A DNA stretch of 13,277 nucleotides from Conexibacteraceae bacterium (GCA_009785395.1 WQWK01000029.1:1-13277), one strand, 5' to 3'. Positions 1 to 7,422 are shown, counted from the first letter of the stretch. Notes: generated from the sequence alone by a model not told the origin. A program made the numbers and translations.

Positions 1-311
1 AAGAACTGCTCCAGCGCCGCGCAGGCGCCGCGGATCACGGTCGGCGGGTCCAGCTGCTCGGGGTCGAGCCCGGACATGAACATAAGCGGCTTCATGCCGT
101 GCTCGAACACGGCCTGCAGCAGTCCTGCCCGGTCCCGGAAGTGGTAGTACACGCTGGCATCGGAGACGCCGGCCCGGGCGGCCACGGCGCGGCTGGTCAG
201 GTTCGCGATGCCGTCCTCGCGGAGCACCGCGAGGGTCGCGTCGAGGATCGCCTCGCGCCCGCCCGAGGGAGGCCGGCCGCGGCGGCGTGGCGGTTCGTCA
301 GTTGCGGTCAT
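1..311 (-). CDS. TetR/AcrR family transcriptional regulator (partial, C-terminus outside window)
   Basis: The reading frame is open from the ATG at 311 (minus strand) to the left edge, giving 103 codons. After an Arg/Pro-rich start comes a TetR helix-turn-helix domain at about residues 19-65: REAILDATLAVL, then the recognition part AARAGVSDASVYYHFRDR, followed by GLLQAVFEHG. The ligand-binding C-terminal domain is almost entirely missing because the window ends. The gene is divergent from the MFS exporter at 430, with a 118 bp gap holding two palindromes. TetR repressors usually control a divergent exporter and themselves from such a gap, so this is probably the local repressor of that exporter. 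The ligand cannot be inferred. Family assignment is firm; the regulatory target is inference from context. Confidence 0.9.
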   Translation of the reverse strand, partial: MTATDEPPRRRGRPPSGGREAILDATLAVLREDGIANLTSRAVAARAGVSDASVYYHFRDRAGLLQAVFEHGMKPLMFMSGLDPEQLDPPTVIRGACAALEQF

Positions 312-330
312 TGCGGGCCACCGTCATTTC

Positions 331-336
331 AGAGTA
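331..336 (-). promoter_or_regulatory. Possible -10 element of the TetR gene
   Basis: On the minus strand the hexamer TACTCT (TAnnnT pattern) lies 19 bases before the ATG at 311, which would give a leader of roughly 12-15 nt. I see no convincing -35 box. This is a weak, pattern-only call. Confidence 0.3.
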
Positions 337-365
337 TTGGAGCCTATCGGAGCGTGGAGAATTTC

Positions 366-396
366 TTGAGCCGAAGCTCAGGAATCATGATATCTT
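366..396 (+). promoter_or_regulatory. Probable promoter of the DHA2 MFS exporter
   Basis: A TTGAGC hexamer (366-371) and a TATCTT hexamer (391-396), spaced 19 bp apart, resemble sigma70-type -35 and -10 boxes. Transcription would start near 403, giving a leader of about 27 nt that contains the GGAGG ribosome site at 421-425. The two palindromes at 367-380 and 396-409 cover the -35 box and the start point. The 19 bp spacing is longer than ideal. Confidence 0.45.
367..380. promoter_or_regulatory. Operator-like palindrome O1 (TGAGC-N4-GCTCA)
   Basis: TGAGC (367-371) and GCTCA (376-380) are perfect inverted arms around a CGAA centre. The arm length and spacing match the palindrome at 396-409, and the site overlaps the proposed -35 box. 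It is probably a binding site for the divergent TetR protein, at lower match than O2. Confidence 0.5.
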
Positions 397-409
397 GAGT
401 GCGCACTCA
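396..409. promoter_or_regulatory. Operator-like palindrome O2 (TGAGTGCGCACTCA)
   Basis: This is a perfect 14 bp palindrome, centred 29 bp from O1. It covers the predicted transcription start of the MFS gene. A gapless, even-length palindrome in a TetR/exporter gap is the usual form of a TetR operator. The assignment to the TetR protein at 1-311 is inference from position. Confidence 0.6.
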
Positions 410-429
410 GTAATTCGTCAGGAGGCGAG

Positions 430-2013
430 ATGACCATGGCTCGTAAGTGGTGGACACTGATCGCGGTCTGCACAGGCGTATTCATGCTGCTGCTCGACGT
501 CACGATCGTGAACGTGGCGCTGCCTCAGATCGAACGCGCCTTCAGCGCCAATCTCTCGGATCTGCAGTGGGTGATCGACGCCTACGCGCTGACACTCGCG
601 GCGCTGCTGCTGACCGCCGGGTCGGTGGCGGATCTGGCCGGTCGACGGCGTGTGTTCGCAACCGGGATCGTCGTCTTCACGCTCGGTTCGGTCCTTTGCG
701 GCGTGGCCCAGAGCTCGACCTTCCTGTCGCTTTCACGCGCTCTGCAGGGGATCGGCGGCGCGATCATGTTCGCCACCGCCCTGGCCCTGCTCGCGCAGGC
801 GTTCCCGCCGAAGGAGCGCGGGATCCCGTTCGCGGTGTTCGGAGCGATTACCGGCATCGCAGTGGCGATCGGCCCGGTGCTCGGCGGGGCGATCACGAGC
901 GGGCTCAACTGGCGCTGGATCTTCTTCGTGAACCTGCCGATCGGCATCTTCGCCCTGGCCGTGACGTTGCTGCGCGTCGACGAGTCCAAGCTCGCGCACG
1001 CGCCGCGTCCGGACGTGGCCGGCTTCCTGACCTTCAGCCTCGCGCTGGCGGGGCTGGTGTTCGGCCTGATCCGCAGCCAGGCCAGCGGCTGGGGGTCGGC
1101 GCAGGTGCTCGGTTCGCTCGCGGCCGCCGTGGTGCTGATGACGGCGTTCATCGTGATCGAGCTGCGGATGCGCAACCCCATGCTCGACCTCAAGCTGCTG
1201 CGGGTGCCGGCCTTCAACGGCGGCCTTGTGGCCGCATGGGCGGTCTCCGCCTCGATTATCTCGATGCTCACCTACCTGGTGATCTTCTTCCAGAACCTGC
1301 TCGGCTACTCGGCGATCGAGGCGGGGCTGCGCTTTCTGCCGCTGACCGGCGCCATCTTCCTGGTGGCCGGGATCGCCGGGCGGCTCACGACCAAGGTGCC
1401 GACGCGATACCTGATCGGCGCCGGCTTCGCGTTCGTCGTCGCCGGCCTGATGCTGATGCGCGGGCTCACCCCGGCGGACAGCTGGACGCACTTCCTGCCG
1501 GGCTTCATCGTCGCCGGCATCGGCGCCGGGCTGATCAACGTGCCGCTCGCCTCGACCGCCGTCGCGGTGGTGCCGGCCGAGCGCGCCGGCATGGGCTCGG
1601 GGATCAACTCCACGCTGCGCCAGGTGGGCGTCGCCACCGGGGTGGCCACGCTCGGCACGATCCTCGCCAGCCGCATCAAGTCGGAGGTTGTCTCGAACCT
1701 GGCGGGCACGCCGCTGGCCGCGCACTCGCACACGCTCGGCGCCGCGATCGCCTCCGGCGGCCTGCGCGGCGCAGTCAGCCACGCCCCGGCCGGCGTGCAG
1801 GGCCTGGTGGTCCACGCGGCGCGAGCGAGCTACGTCGACGCGCTCAACACGATTCTGCTGGTGGCGGCCGGCGTGGCGCTGTTCGGCATGATCGTGTCGC
1901 TCACCGCGATCCGTCAGCGCGACTTCCACGAGGCCACGATTCCGGACGCGACCCCGACGGGACCCGCTGGACCGGCGCCCGAGCCGGTGGAGGGCGCCAC
2001 GCTGGCCGCATGA
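430..2013 (+). CDS. DHA2-type MFS multidrug exporter (EmrB/QacA-like, 14 TM)
   Basis: The 527-residue protein has the length and motifs of proton-driven drug exporters of the EmrB/QacA (DHA2) group in the inner membrane. The first helix carries LLLDVTIVNVALP (20-32; motif D1 with D23). The loop after helix 2 has GSVADLAGRRRVF (motif A). ALQGIGGA follows as motif B, and GPVLGGAIT is the antiporter motif C, followed by WRWIFFVNLPIG. The tail is Pro/Ala-rich and probably cytoplasmic. ATG at 430 is preceded by GGAGG at 421-425; the in-frame ATG at 436 is also possible and differs by only two residues. It lies divergent from a TetR gene with operator-like palindromes in between, so induction by relief of TetR repression is likely. 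The substrate is unknown. The family is certain; the drug specificity is not. Confidence 0.95.
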   Translation: MTMARKWWTLIAVCTGVFMLLLDVTIVNVALPQIERAFSANLSDLQWVIDAYALTLAALLLTAGSVADLAGRRRVFATGIVVFTLGSVLCGVAQSSTFLSLSRALQGIGGAIMFATALALLAQAFPPKERGIPFAVFGAITGIAVAIGPVLGGAITSGLNWRWIFFVNLPIGIFALAVTLLRVDESKLAHAPRPDVAGFLTFSLALAGLVFGLIRSQASGWGSAQVLGSLAAAVVLMTAFIVIELRMRNPMLDLKLLRVPAFNGGLVAAWAVSASIISMLTYLVIFFQNLLGYSAIEAGLRFLPLTGAIFLVAGIAGRLTTKVPTRYLIGAGFAFVVAGLMLMRGLTPADSWTHFLPGFIVAGIGAGLINVPLASTAVAVVPAERAGMGSGINSTLRQVGVATGVATLGTILASRIKSEVVSNLAGTPLAAHSHTLGAAIASGGLRGAVSHAPAGVQGLVVHAARASYVDALNTILLVAAGVALFGMIVSLTAIRQRDFHEATIPDATPTGPAGPAPEPVEGATLAA

Positions 2014-2025
2014 CGCGACCGGGCT

Positions 2026-2034
2026 TGCTAAGGT
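2026..2034 (+). promoter_or_regulatory. Possible extended -10 promoter of the MarR-MFS operon
   Basis: TGC followed by TAAGGT (2029-2034) fits an extended -10 box. Transcription would begin near 2041, so the leader would be only about 15 nt and would start inside the palindrome at 2032-2055. No good -35 box is visible, as is common for extended -10 promoters. Confidence 0.4.
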
Positions 2035-2055
2035 ACTTGCCAGGAGGCAAGTACC
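2032..2055. promoter_or_regulatory. MarR-type operator palindrome overlapping the ribosome site
   Basis: The arms GGTACTTGCC (2032-2041) and GGCAAGTACC (2046-2055) are perfect 10 bp inverted repeats around AGGA. The right arm ends directly before the ATG at 2056. AGGAGG (2042-2047), the Shine-Dalgarno sequence, lies inside the palindrome. MarR proteins normally bind such palindromes in their own promoter, so autoregulation of the MarR-MFS operon is the likely role. Confidence 0.7.
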
Positions 2056-2505
2056 ATGGTGAGCGTCGAGATAGATACGGCACAGCGGTTACGGATCGCG
2101 TTTGGGCGCCTCGCGCGCACGCTGCGTCCGACCGATGCCGGCCACGACGCCGATCTCACGCCGACGCGCACGGCCGTGCTGCTCAGCGTCGTGCGCAACG
2201 GCCCGGTGAAGCTGGCCGAGGTCGCCGGGCACGAGGGCCTGAACCCGACGCTGCTGTCGCGCACGGTCGCGCACCTCGCCGAGTCCGGCCTCGTGACGCG
2301 CACCGCGGACGCGGCGGACCGGCGCTCGGCGTGGCTCGAAGCCACCGCCGCCGGCCACGAGCTCGCGGCCCAGATCCGCGCCCAGCAGACACACACGCTC
2401 GAAGCCGCACTCGCGCAGCTGCCGAGTGAGGACCGCGAGCTGCTCGAGTCGGCGCTGCCCGCGCTGGAGGAGCTCTCCGAGATCCTCAAGCGGGAGCGCG
2501 GATGA
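2056..2505 (+). CDS. MarR family transcriptional regulator
   Basis: The 149-residue protein has the MarR winged-helix layout. An N-terminal dimerisation helix is followed by LTPTRTAVLLSVVRNGPVKLAEVAGHEGLNPTLLSRTVAHLAESGLV (recognition helix around LNPTLLSRTVAHL). The wing contains DAADRRSAWLEATAAG, where the DRR motif is typical of MarR, and C-terminal dimer helices end the protein. ATG at 2056 follows AGGAGG with 8 bases between and directly abuts a 24 bp palindrome, the likely autoregulatory operator. The gene overlaps the next MFS gene by four bases (ATGA), so the two are translationally coupled. It probably represses its own operon until a small lipophilic or phenolic compound binds; that ligand class is general MarR knowledge, not seen here. 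Confidence 0.92.
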   Translation: MVSVEIDTAQRLRIAFGRLARTLRPTDAGHDADLTPTRTAVLLSVVRNGPVKLAEVAGHEGLNPTLLSRTVAHLAESGLVTRTADAADRRSAWLEATAAGHELAAQIRAQQTHTLEAALAQLPSEDRELLESALPALEELSEILKRERG

Positions 2506-3794
2506 GCCCGCTGGTCAGGCGCGCCTCCAAGACCACCACCTTCGCGGCACTCGAGGTGCCGAACTACCGGTTGTTCATCGGCGGCCAGGCGATCTCGCTG
2601 ATCGGCACCTGGATGCAGATGGCCGCACAGTCGTGGCTCGTCCTGCAGATGACGCACTCCGCCACGACGCTCGGGCTGATCGTCGCGCTCCAGACGGTCC
2701 CGGTGCTGCTGCTCGCTCCATACGGCGGTCTCGTGGCCGACCGGGTCGACAAGCGCAAGGCGACGATCGTGGCGCAGACGCTGATGGGCCTGCAGGCGCT
2801 GATCCTCGGTCTGCTGACCGTGACGCACTCCGTCCAGCTTTGGGAGATCGGGGTGCTGGCCGTGATGCTCGGGCTGAACAACGCCTTCGAGGGCCCGGCC
2901 CGCCAGTCGTTCATGCTCGAGCTGGTGGGCGGTGAGCACCTGCGCAACGCCGTCAGCCTCAACTCGACGATGGTCAACGTGGCGCGCGTCGTCGGGCCCG
3001 GCATCGGCGGCCTGATGATCGCCGCGGTCGGCAGCGGCTGGTGCTTCCTGATCAACGCGGCGACCTTCGTGGCGGTGATCAGCTCGCTGCTGCGCATGGA
3101 CGTGACCGCGCTCAGCCCGATCACGCCGAGCCCGCGCACCAAGGGCCAGATGCGCGAGGGCCTGCGCTACGTGCGCAGCGTCCCCCGGATCGCGATCCCG
3201 CTGGCGATGATGGCGATCGTCGGCTGCCTGACGTACGAGTTCCAGGTCACGTTGCCCTACATGGCCGCGCACGGACTGCACTCGGGCTCCGCGGCCTACG
3301 GCTTCATGACCGCGGCGATGGGCGCCGGTGCAGTTTTATGGGGGCTGGTCGTCGCGACGCGCGGCAAGACCGGGATCGCACCGCTGATCGCCGCGTGTGT
3401 GGCGTTCGGCCTGATGACCGCGCTGGCAGCCGCCGCGCCGGACCTGATCTTCGAGCTGATCGCGCTGGCCTTGGTCGGCGCCGCGAGCATCGCCTTCATG
3501 TCGCAGGCCAATGCGACGATCCAGCTGAGTGCGGCGCCGGAGATGCGCGGACGCGTGATGGCGTTGTGGTTCGTCGCGCTGCAGGGCTCAACACCGATCG
3601 GGAGCCCGATCGTCGGTGCGGCGATGAGCGCGCTCGGCGCCCGCGCCGGGCTCGGCATCGGCGCCGTCACCTGCCTGGTGGTTGCGGCCGGCGGCGCGGT
3701 CGCGCTGCGCGGTGTGCGGGCGCGGCGAGCGGCGGAGGCTGCGGCCGCGCCGGCGCCGCCCGACGACGTTGCGGTCGCCGTCAGCGCGCAGTAG
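2502..3794 (+). CDS. MFS transporter, DHA3/EntS-like (MFS_3 type)
   Basis: This 430-residue protein of about 12 helices resembles the MFS_3 group, which includes the enterobactin exporter EntS and macrolide exporters. It begins with the typical FAALEVPNYRLFIGGQAISLIGTWMQ (14-39). Motif A appears as GGLVADRVDKRK at 75-86, and GLNNAFEGPARQSFM and ARVVGPGIGGLM follow further on. The Ala/Pro-rich C-terminal tail is probably cytoplasmic. The start codon overlaps the MarR stop (ATGA), with GGGAG at 2492-2496 as ribosome site inside the MarR gene. MarR and exporter therefore form one operon and the exporter is likely induced by its own substrate. The substrate (siderophore, macrolide or other) cannot be decided from sequence. 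Confidence 0.93.
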   Translation: MSPLVRRASKTTTFAALEVPNYRLFIGGQAISLIGTWMQMAAQSWLVLQMTHSATTLGLIVALQTVPVLLLAPYGGLVADRVDKRKATIVAQTLMGLQALILGLLTVTHSVQLWEIGVLAVMLGLNNAFEGPARQSFMLELVGGEHLRNAVSLNSTMVNVARVVGPGIGGLMIAAVGSGWCFLINAATFVAVISSLLRMDVTALSPITPSPRTKGQMREGLRYVRSVPRIAIPLAMMAIVGCLTYEFQVTLPYMAAHGLHSGSAAYGFMTAAMGAGAVLWGLVVATRGKTGIAPLIAACVAFGLMTALAAAAPDLIFELIALALVGAASIAFMSQANATIQLSAAPEMRGRVMALWFVALQGSTPIGSPIVGAAMSALGARAGLGIGAVTCLVVAAGGAVALRGVRARRAAEAAAAPAPPDDVAVAVSAQ

Positions 3795-3864
3795 CGGTCG
3801 CAATTAGCGGGGTTTGCCTGCGGGCCGGGGGGTCAACGCGTGGTCGCTGGCGCCTCTATTAAGC

Positions 3865-4821
3865 GTGAGCAACCGCACCCCTAACCGCAGCGATGGATGT
3901 AATGGGCAGAATTCCGCCTACAACGTCCATCGCTTCGCAGCGCGGCAGGGTGGGCACATCACCCGTGCGCAGCTCTATGAGAGCGGCGTCGCGAAGCGCA
4001 CCGTCACTGACTGGATCGCCAGCGGCCGCCTGATCCGGGTCTACCGCGGCGTCTACGCCGTCGGTCACCTTCAGAGCGACCCGATCAACCGCGGGCACGC
4101 GGCGCTGTTGGCGGGTGGCGATCGCTGCGCGCTCGCGGGCGCATGCGGGCTGGTGCTCTGGGGCATCTGGAAGCGCTGGCCACCGCGGTTTGAGATCGTC
4201 ATCGCTGAGGACCGCCGTCCGTCCGGCCTGACCGTTCACCACTCGAAGATGTTGCTGGCTGGGGATATAAATGAGGTTCAGGGCCTGCGGGTCACGAGCG
4301 CCGCCCGCACGCTGCTGGATATGGCCCCGCGTCTCAGCGAGAGTCAGCTCACCCGCGCCGTCAACGACCTCCAGTTCCGCGACCTGCTCACCAACGAGCA
4401 GCTGCAGGATGTGGTCGAGCGCAACTCGCACCACGCGGGCGCGCCGCTGCTGCGCCCGCTGATTGAGATCGCTCAGCCGGAGCCGACGCGCTCGGAGCTG
4501 GAGGACGCCTTCCTCAAGCTGGTCTACGGCCACGACCTGCCGGTGCCGCAGATCAACGTGCACATCTGTGGCTACCGCGTCGACGCTCACTACCCGGCTC
4601 ACCGGCTGATCATCGAGCTGGACGGGTGGAAGGCGCACAGGAAGAAGTTCGTCAGCGACCGTCGTCAGGACTTGGACATTCTCGTCAGGACCGGCATGCC
4701 GACCGTTCGGATTCCGTACGACGACACGAAGCTCGCCCACAACATCCCACGCACCGTGGCGCGGTTGCAGGCGCTGTTTGACGCCCGCAGCCCCATGGCG
4801 TCTGCGGCAGCGTCCGATTAG
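3865..4821 (+). CDS. Orphan AbiEi-like HTH protein with C-terminal DUF559 nuclease-fold domain
   Basis: With the GTG at 3865 the product is 318 residues. Residues 22-75 (HRFAARQGGHITRAQL, then YESGVAKRTVTDWI and GRLIRVYRGVYAVGH) match the winged-helix domain of type IV antitoxin AbiEi. A middle part with VTSAARTLLDMA follows. About residues 205-300 form a DUF559/Vsr-like PD-(D/E)xK region: YRVDAHYPAHRLIIELDGW with D240, E251 and D253, followed by SDRRQD, as expected for this fold. No AbiEii nucleotidyltransferase toxin gene is adjacent, so it stands alone. The start is unsure. There is no Shine-Dalgarno sequence; a TTG at 3814 would add 17 residues, and the only nearby ATGs (from 3892) are out of frame. 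DNA binding or cleavage is inferred from the fold; the real function of such fusions is unknown to me. Confidence 0.82.
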   Translation: MSNRTPNRSDGCNGQNSAYNVHRFAARQGGHITRAQLYESGVAKRTVTDWIASGRLIRVYRGVYAVGHLQSDPINRGHAALLAGGDRCALAGACGLVLWGIWKRWPPRFEIVIAEDRRPSGLTVHHSKMLLAGDINEVQGLRVTSAARTLLDMAPRLSESQLTRAVNDLQFRDLLTNEQLQDVVERNSHHAGAPLLRPLIEIAQPEPTRSELEDAFLKLVYGHDLPVPQINVHICGYRVDAHYPAHRLIIELDGWKAHRKKFVSDRRQDLDILVRTGMPTVRIPYDDTKLAHNIPRTVARLQALFDARSPMASAAASD

Positions 4822-4850
4822 CGGCCGTCAAGCAGGCGGACCTCGAGGGC
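4822..4850. other. Short convergent gap, no clear terminator
   Basis: Only 29 bases separate the stop of the AbiEi-DUF559 gene from the stop of the convergent carboxypeptidase gene. I see no convincing hairpin or T-run here. Confidence 0.5.
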
Positions 4851-5948
4851 CTATCCCTTCGTGGCGAAGCCGGCGTTCAGCAGCGCTTCGGCCTGCGTCA
4901 TCCAGTTGGCCGAGTGCAGCAGCACCACGCCCAGCCACTGATGGCCGCGCCTGGCCGTGGCCACGATGCACAGCCCGGCGGCCGTCGTGTAACCGGTCTT
5001 GACGCCGTCGACGCCGCGGTAGTTGGCGAGCATCAGCGGGTTGTTGTTGGTCAGGTAGAGGTGGCCGCCCTTGATCGGGAACTTCAGAGTCGCCGTCTGC
5101 GTGCCCACGATGTGGGCGAGCAGCGGCGTCGTCAGCACCGCGTGCGCGAGCACCGCGAGGTCCGCCGCGCACGAGTAGTTGTGGCGGTCGACGACCCCTG
5201 AGACGTTCGCGTAATGGGTGCAGCGGAGGCCCATCGCGTGGGCCCGGGAGTTCATCATCGCCACGAACCGCGGCCGCGTCCCGGCGACGTGCTGGGCCAG
5301 GGCGATCGCGGCGTCGTTGCCCGACGGCAACAGCAGCCCGTACAGCACCGCGCGCTCGGGCACGCGCTTGCCCCGCGGCAGCAGGCCCACGGCCGAGCCG
5401 GTGTAGTGCTCCGCCTGGCGCGTGATCAGCACGCGCCCGTGCCCGCCGGCGTCAGAAGCTGCGACCAGCGCGGTCATCATCTTCGTGAGGCTCGCGATCG
5501 GCAGCCTGCGCTCGGGCTTGCGCTCCCACAGCACGCGGCCGCTGCGGACGTCGAACAGCAGGCCGCTGCGCAGCGGAGCGCGGAGCGGCGCACGCAGCGC
5601 GGGTTTGCTCGCGAGGGCGTGGTCGACGCGCTCGCGCAGGGCGACGGGCGCGAGGGTGTGGCCGTAGGCGGGCGCCGCGGCCGTGCCCCGCCGGCCGGTG
5701 GCTCCGGTGGCCGGGGTTGTGCTTCCGGCGGCCGGGGTTGTGCTTCCGGATGCCGGCGCCAGGGCGGGCGCGGGGCGCTCATTCGTCGACGTTGCCAGCA
5801 CGGCGAGCAGCACGACCGCCGCGCCGGCGACCAGCACGACGCCACGACGCAATCCGCGCCAGACCCGCCGCCGGCGGGCTCGGCGTTTCTGATGAATGAA
5901 GCCAGAGCGGCGGAGCCGGACCGGCTGCAGCGGGCTGGGGTTGCTCAT
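4851..5948 (-). CDS. D-alanyl-D-alanine carboxypeptidase, family S11 (PBP5/DacA-like)
   Basis: The 365-residue protein has all three catalytic motifs of penicillin-binding DD-carboxypeptidases: SLTK (S153 nucleophile, K156), SGN (209-211) and KTG (317-319). These enzymes remove the terminal D-Ala of peptidoglycan pentapeptides outside the cell and limit cross-linking. The N-terminus is a long Arg-rich cytoplasmic piece (21-35), then one hydrophobic segment (36-52) that is either an uncleaved anchor or a signal sequence. A Pro/Ala/Thr-rich linker (57-100) leads to the catalytic domain. The linker contains a tandem 7-residue duplication (positions 5709-5750). There is no obvious C-terminal amphipathic anchor, and the protein ends soon after the catalytic domain. 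The start at 5948 lacks a clear ribosome site. It lies 109 bp downstream of the Tim44-like gene in the same direction and may be transcribed with it or separately. Confidence 0.92.
   Translation of the reverse strand: MSNPSPLQPVRLRRSGFIHQKRRARRRRVWRGLRRGVVLVAGAAVVLLAVLATSTNERPAPALAPASGSTTPAAGSTTPATGATGRRGTAAAPAYGHTLAPVALRERVDHALASKPALRAPLRAPLRSGLLFDVRSGRVLWERKPERRLPIASLTKMMTALVAASDAGGHGRVLITRQAEHYTGSAVGLLPRGKRVPERAVLYGLLLPSGNDAAIALAQHVAGTRPRFVAMMNSRAHAMGLRCTHYANVSGVVDRHNYSCAADLAVLAHAVLTTPLLAHIVGTQTATLKFPIKGGHLYLTNNNPLMLANYRGVDGVKTGYTTAAGLCIVATARRGHQWLGVVLLHSANWMTQAEALLNAGFATKG
5709..5750. repeat. 21 bp tandem duplication in the carboxypeptidase linker
   Basis: Copies 5709-5729 and 5730-5750 are identical at 20 of 21 positions. 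They encode two neighbouring GSTTPA-containing units of the extracytoplasmic linker. Copy number may vary between strains, as is common for such linkers. Confidence 0.85.
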
Positions 5949-5984
5949 GCGCTTGGCGACGGCACGGGCGCCGCCGCTAAGCGC

Positions 5985-5990
5985 AGATTA
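5985..5990 (-). promoter_or_regulatory. Weak candidate -10 box for the carboxypeptidase gene
   Basis: The 109 bp gap between the Tim44-like gene and the carboxypeptidase contains TAATCT on the minus strand, which would give a leader of about 30 nt. No -35 box stands out. The gap shows only short GC-rich inverted repeats (for example GCGCG-AGC-CGCGC at 6024-6036) that are too weak to call a terminator. Confidence 0.25.
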
Positions 5991-6057
5991 CGGGTTAATC
6001 AGGCACGAGCGGCGGTTTCTCCCGCGCGAGCCGCGCTTCATCGGACCGGAACCGCTG

Positions 6058-7422
6058 TCAGACCGGGACGGCGGGCGTCTGCACCGCCACGATCCGCCAC
6101 GGCTCGTCGGCGTCGCCGGTGACCGCGAGCGTCCAGCGCTCGGTGAAGCCGACCAGGCGGGTCGAGCTGCCGGCCAGCACGCGCGTGGTGTCGCGGTCCT
6201 CGATGTAACGCCGGCCGCGGAGGTCCACGTCAAGCGTCATCGTCGCCGGATCGGCGGCGGCATCGAGCGCGACGATCCGGATGCGCTGCACCTGCGTGCC
6301 ACGGACTACGAGCCGCGTGCGGCCGCTCGGGTCGCCCGGGTGCAGGAGATCCCGGACCGCGTCGGCGCTGGCGACCTTGTGCAGCTCCGCGTCGGAGCCG
6401 TCCACAGCCTCGGTCCAGGCGGCGACCGCGCGGCGCGCAGCGACCTCGAGGATGTCAGGACCGAAGCGGGCATCGGCGAGGCTCAGGTCGAGCGCGGCGG
6501 CGCGGGCATCGCCGCTGAACTGCAGGTCCGCGAGCTCCGCCACCTTGACCCCGTCCGGCGCGGTCTGCGCGACCGCTCCCTCGACCAGCGCCTCGTCGCG
6601 CAGCGCCTGCTCGTCGGCCCAGTGGGTCTGGACGATCTTGTCCTTGAGCGCGTGATCGCCCTCGGCGCCCGATTCGATCGACGCGAGCACCCAGTGCTCG
6701 CCGCGGCGCTGCAGCGTCCAGTACTCGCGCATGCGCACCGACTCCGTGAAGCTGCCGTCGCGCTTGATCTGGCGGCCGCCCGCGTCGAGAACGAAGTCAC
6801 GCAGCTTGGCCTCGATCCGGACGACGACGCGGTCGAGGTCATCTTTGCCGCGCTCGCTGCGCGCGATGCCGACGTATTCGACCTTCGGCCGGCCCACGGG
6901 CTCGACCCTGTTGCGCCAGCCTCTGCGCTCGAAGTCGTCCAGGCGCCGCTCCCACTCGACCAGCAGCTCGGGCGTGATCAGCCCGCGCAGGGCGACGCGG
7001 TCGTCGTTTGACCACGCCAGCTGGATCGAGGAGAACAGGTCGGCGGCAGCGCTGCGGACGGCCTCGGGCCCGAAGATCGGGTTCTCGTCGGCCGCCTCGG
7101 CGGCGGCCAGCTCGACGCGGCGCTCGCGCACGCGGGTCGTGCGCCGGTGCGCGCGGCCCTGATGGCTGCGCGCCTCCCAGTTCTGCTGCATCCGCGGGAA
7201 GCCGCGGGTCATGAACCACCAGGCCGCGGCCAGCGCGATCAGCACGAGCAGGCCGAGGCCGTGGCCGAGCAGGGCGATGTCGAACAGGACGCGGAAGATG
7301 ATGAAGAGCGCGAAGCCGCGGCCGCCGCCACCGCCGCCGCTGAAGCCGCCACCACCGCCCCCGGGGCTGTAGCTGCCGGTGCCGCCGCCGGCTGCGCCGA
7401 TGATCAGATGTTCGATGCCCAT
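6058..7422 (-). CDS. Membrane protein with two Tim44-like (NTF2-fold) domains
   Basis: The 454-residue protein starts with a Gly-rich segment (12-36, two runs of six Gly). Hydrophobic stretches follow at about 37-47 and 55-71, ending WWFMTRG. An Arg-rich linker comes next. A Tim44-like domain lies at about 112-265: NPIFGPEAVRSAAADLFSSIQLAWSNDD is in that region, as is VRMREYWTLQRRGEHWVLASIESG. A second segment at about 316-454 ends in FTERWTLAVTGDADEPWRIVAVQTP and looks like a second, diverged copy. In mitochondria Tim44 tethers Hsp70 to the import pore; bacterial relatives are membrane proteins of mostly unknown role. ATG at 7422 overlaps the lipA stop by one base (TGATG), so translation is probably coupled. 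The domain family is fairly sure, the second copy less so, and the function is open. Confidence 0.82.
   Translation of the reverse strand: MGIEHLIIGAAGGGTGSYSPGGGGGGFSGGGGGGRGFALFIIFRVLFDIALLGHGLGLLVLIALAAAWWFMTRGFPRMQQNWEARSHQGRAHRRTTRVRERRVELAAAEAADENPIFGPEAVRSAAADLFSSIQLAWSNDDRVALRGLITPELLVEWERRLDDFERRGWRNRVEPVGRPKVEYVGIARSERGKDDLDRVVVRIEAKLRDFVLDAGGRQIKRDGSFTESVRMREYWTLQRRGEHWVLASIESGAEGDHALKDKIVQTHWADEQALRDEALVEGAVAQTAPDGVKVAELADLQFSGDARAAALDLSLADARFGPDILEVAARRAVAAWTEAVDGSDAELHKVASADAVRDLLHPGDPSGRTRLVVRGTQVQRIRIVALDAAADPATMTLDVDLRGRRYIEDRDTTRVLAGSSTRLVGFTERWTLAVTGDADEPWRIVAVQTPAVPV

Noticed and set aside
733..1929. Long antisense open frame (398 codons) across the DHA2 exporter gene
   Set aside because: Its product is rich in Arg, His, Gln and Asp with no domain. 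It is the usual shadow of a high-GC gene in the opposite frame.
2028..3281. Antisense open frame of 417 codons over the MarR and second MFS genes
   Set aside because: It has low-complexity, charged composition and no motif, and it lies fully opposite two well-supported genes.
6009..6056. Inverted repeats as a terminator after the Tim44-like gene
   Set aside because: Stems are only five to seven bases with interruptions and there is no U-run, so the support is too weak.
7320..7380. GCC-rich run resembling a trinucleotide repeat
   Set aside because: It simply encodes the Gly-rich N-terminus of the Tim44-like protein and is irregular in sequence.
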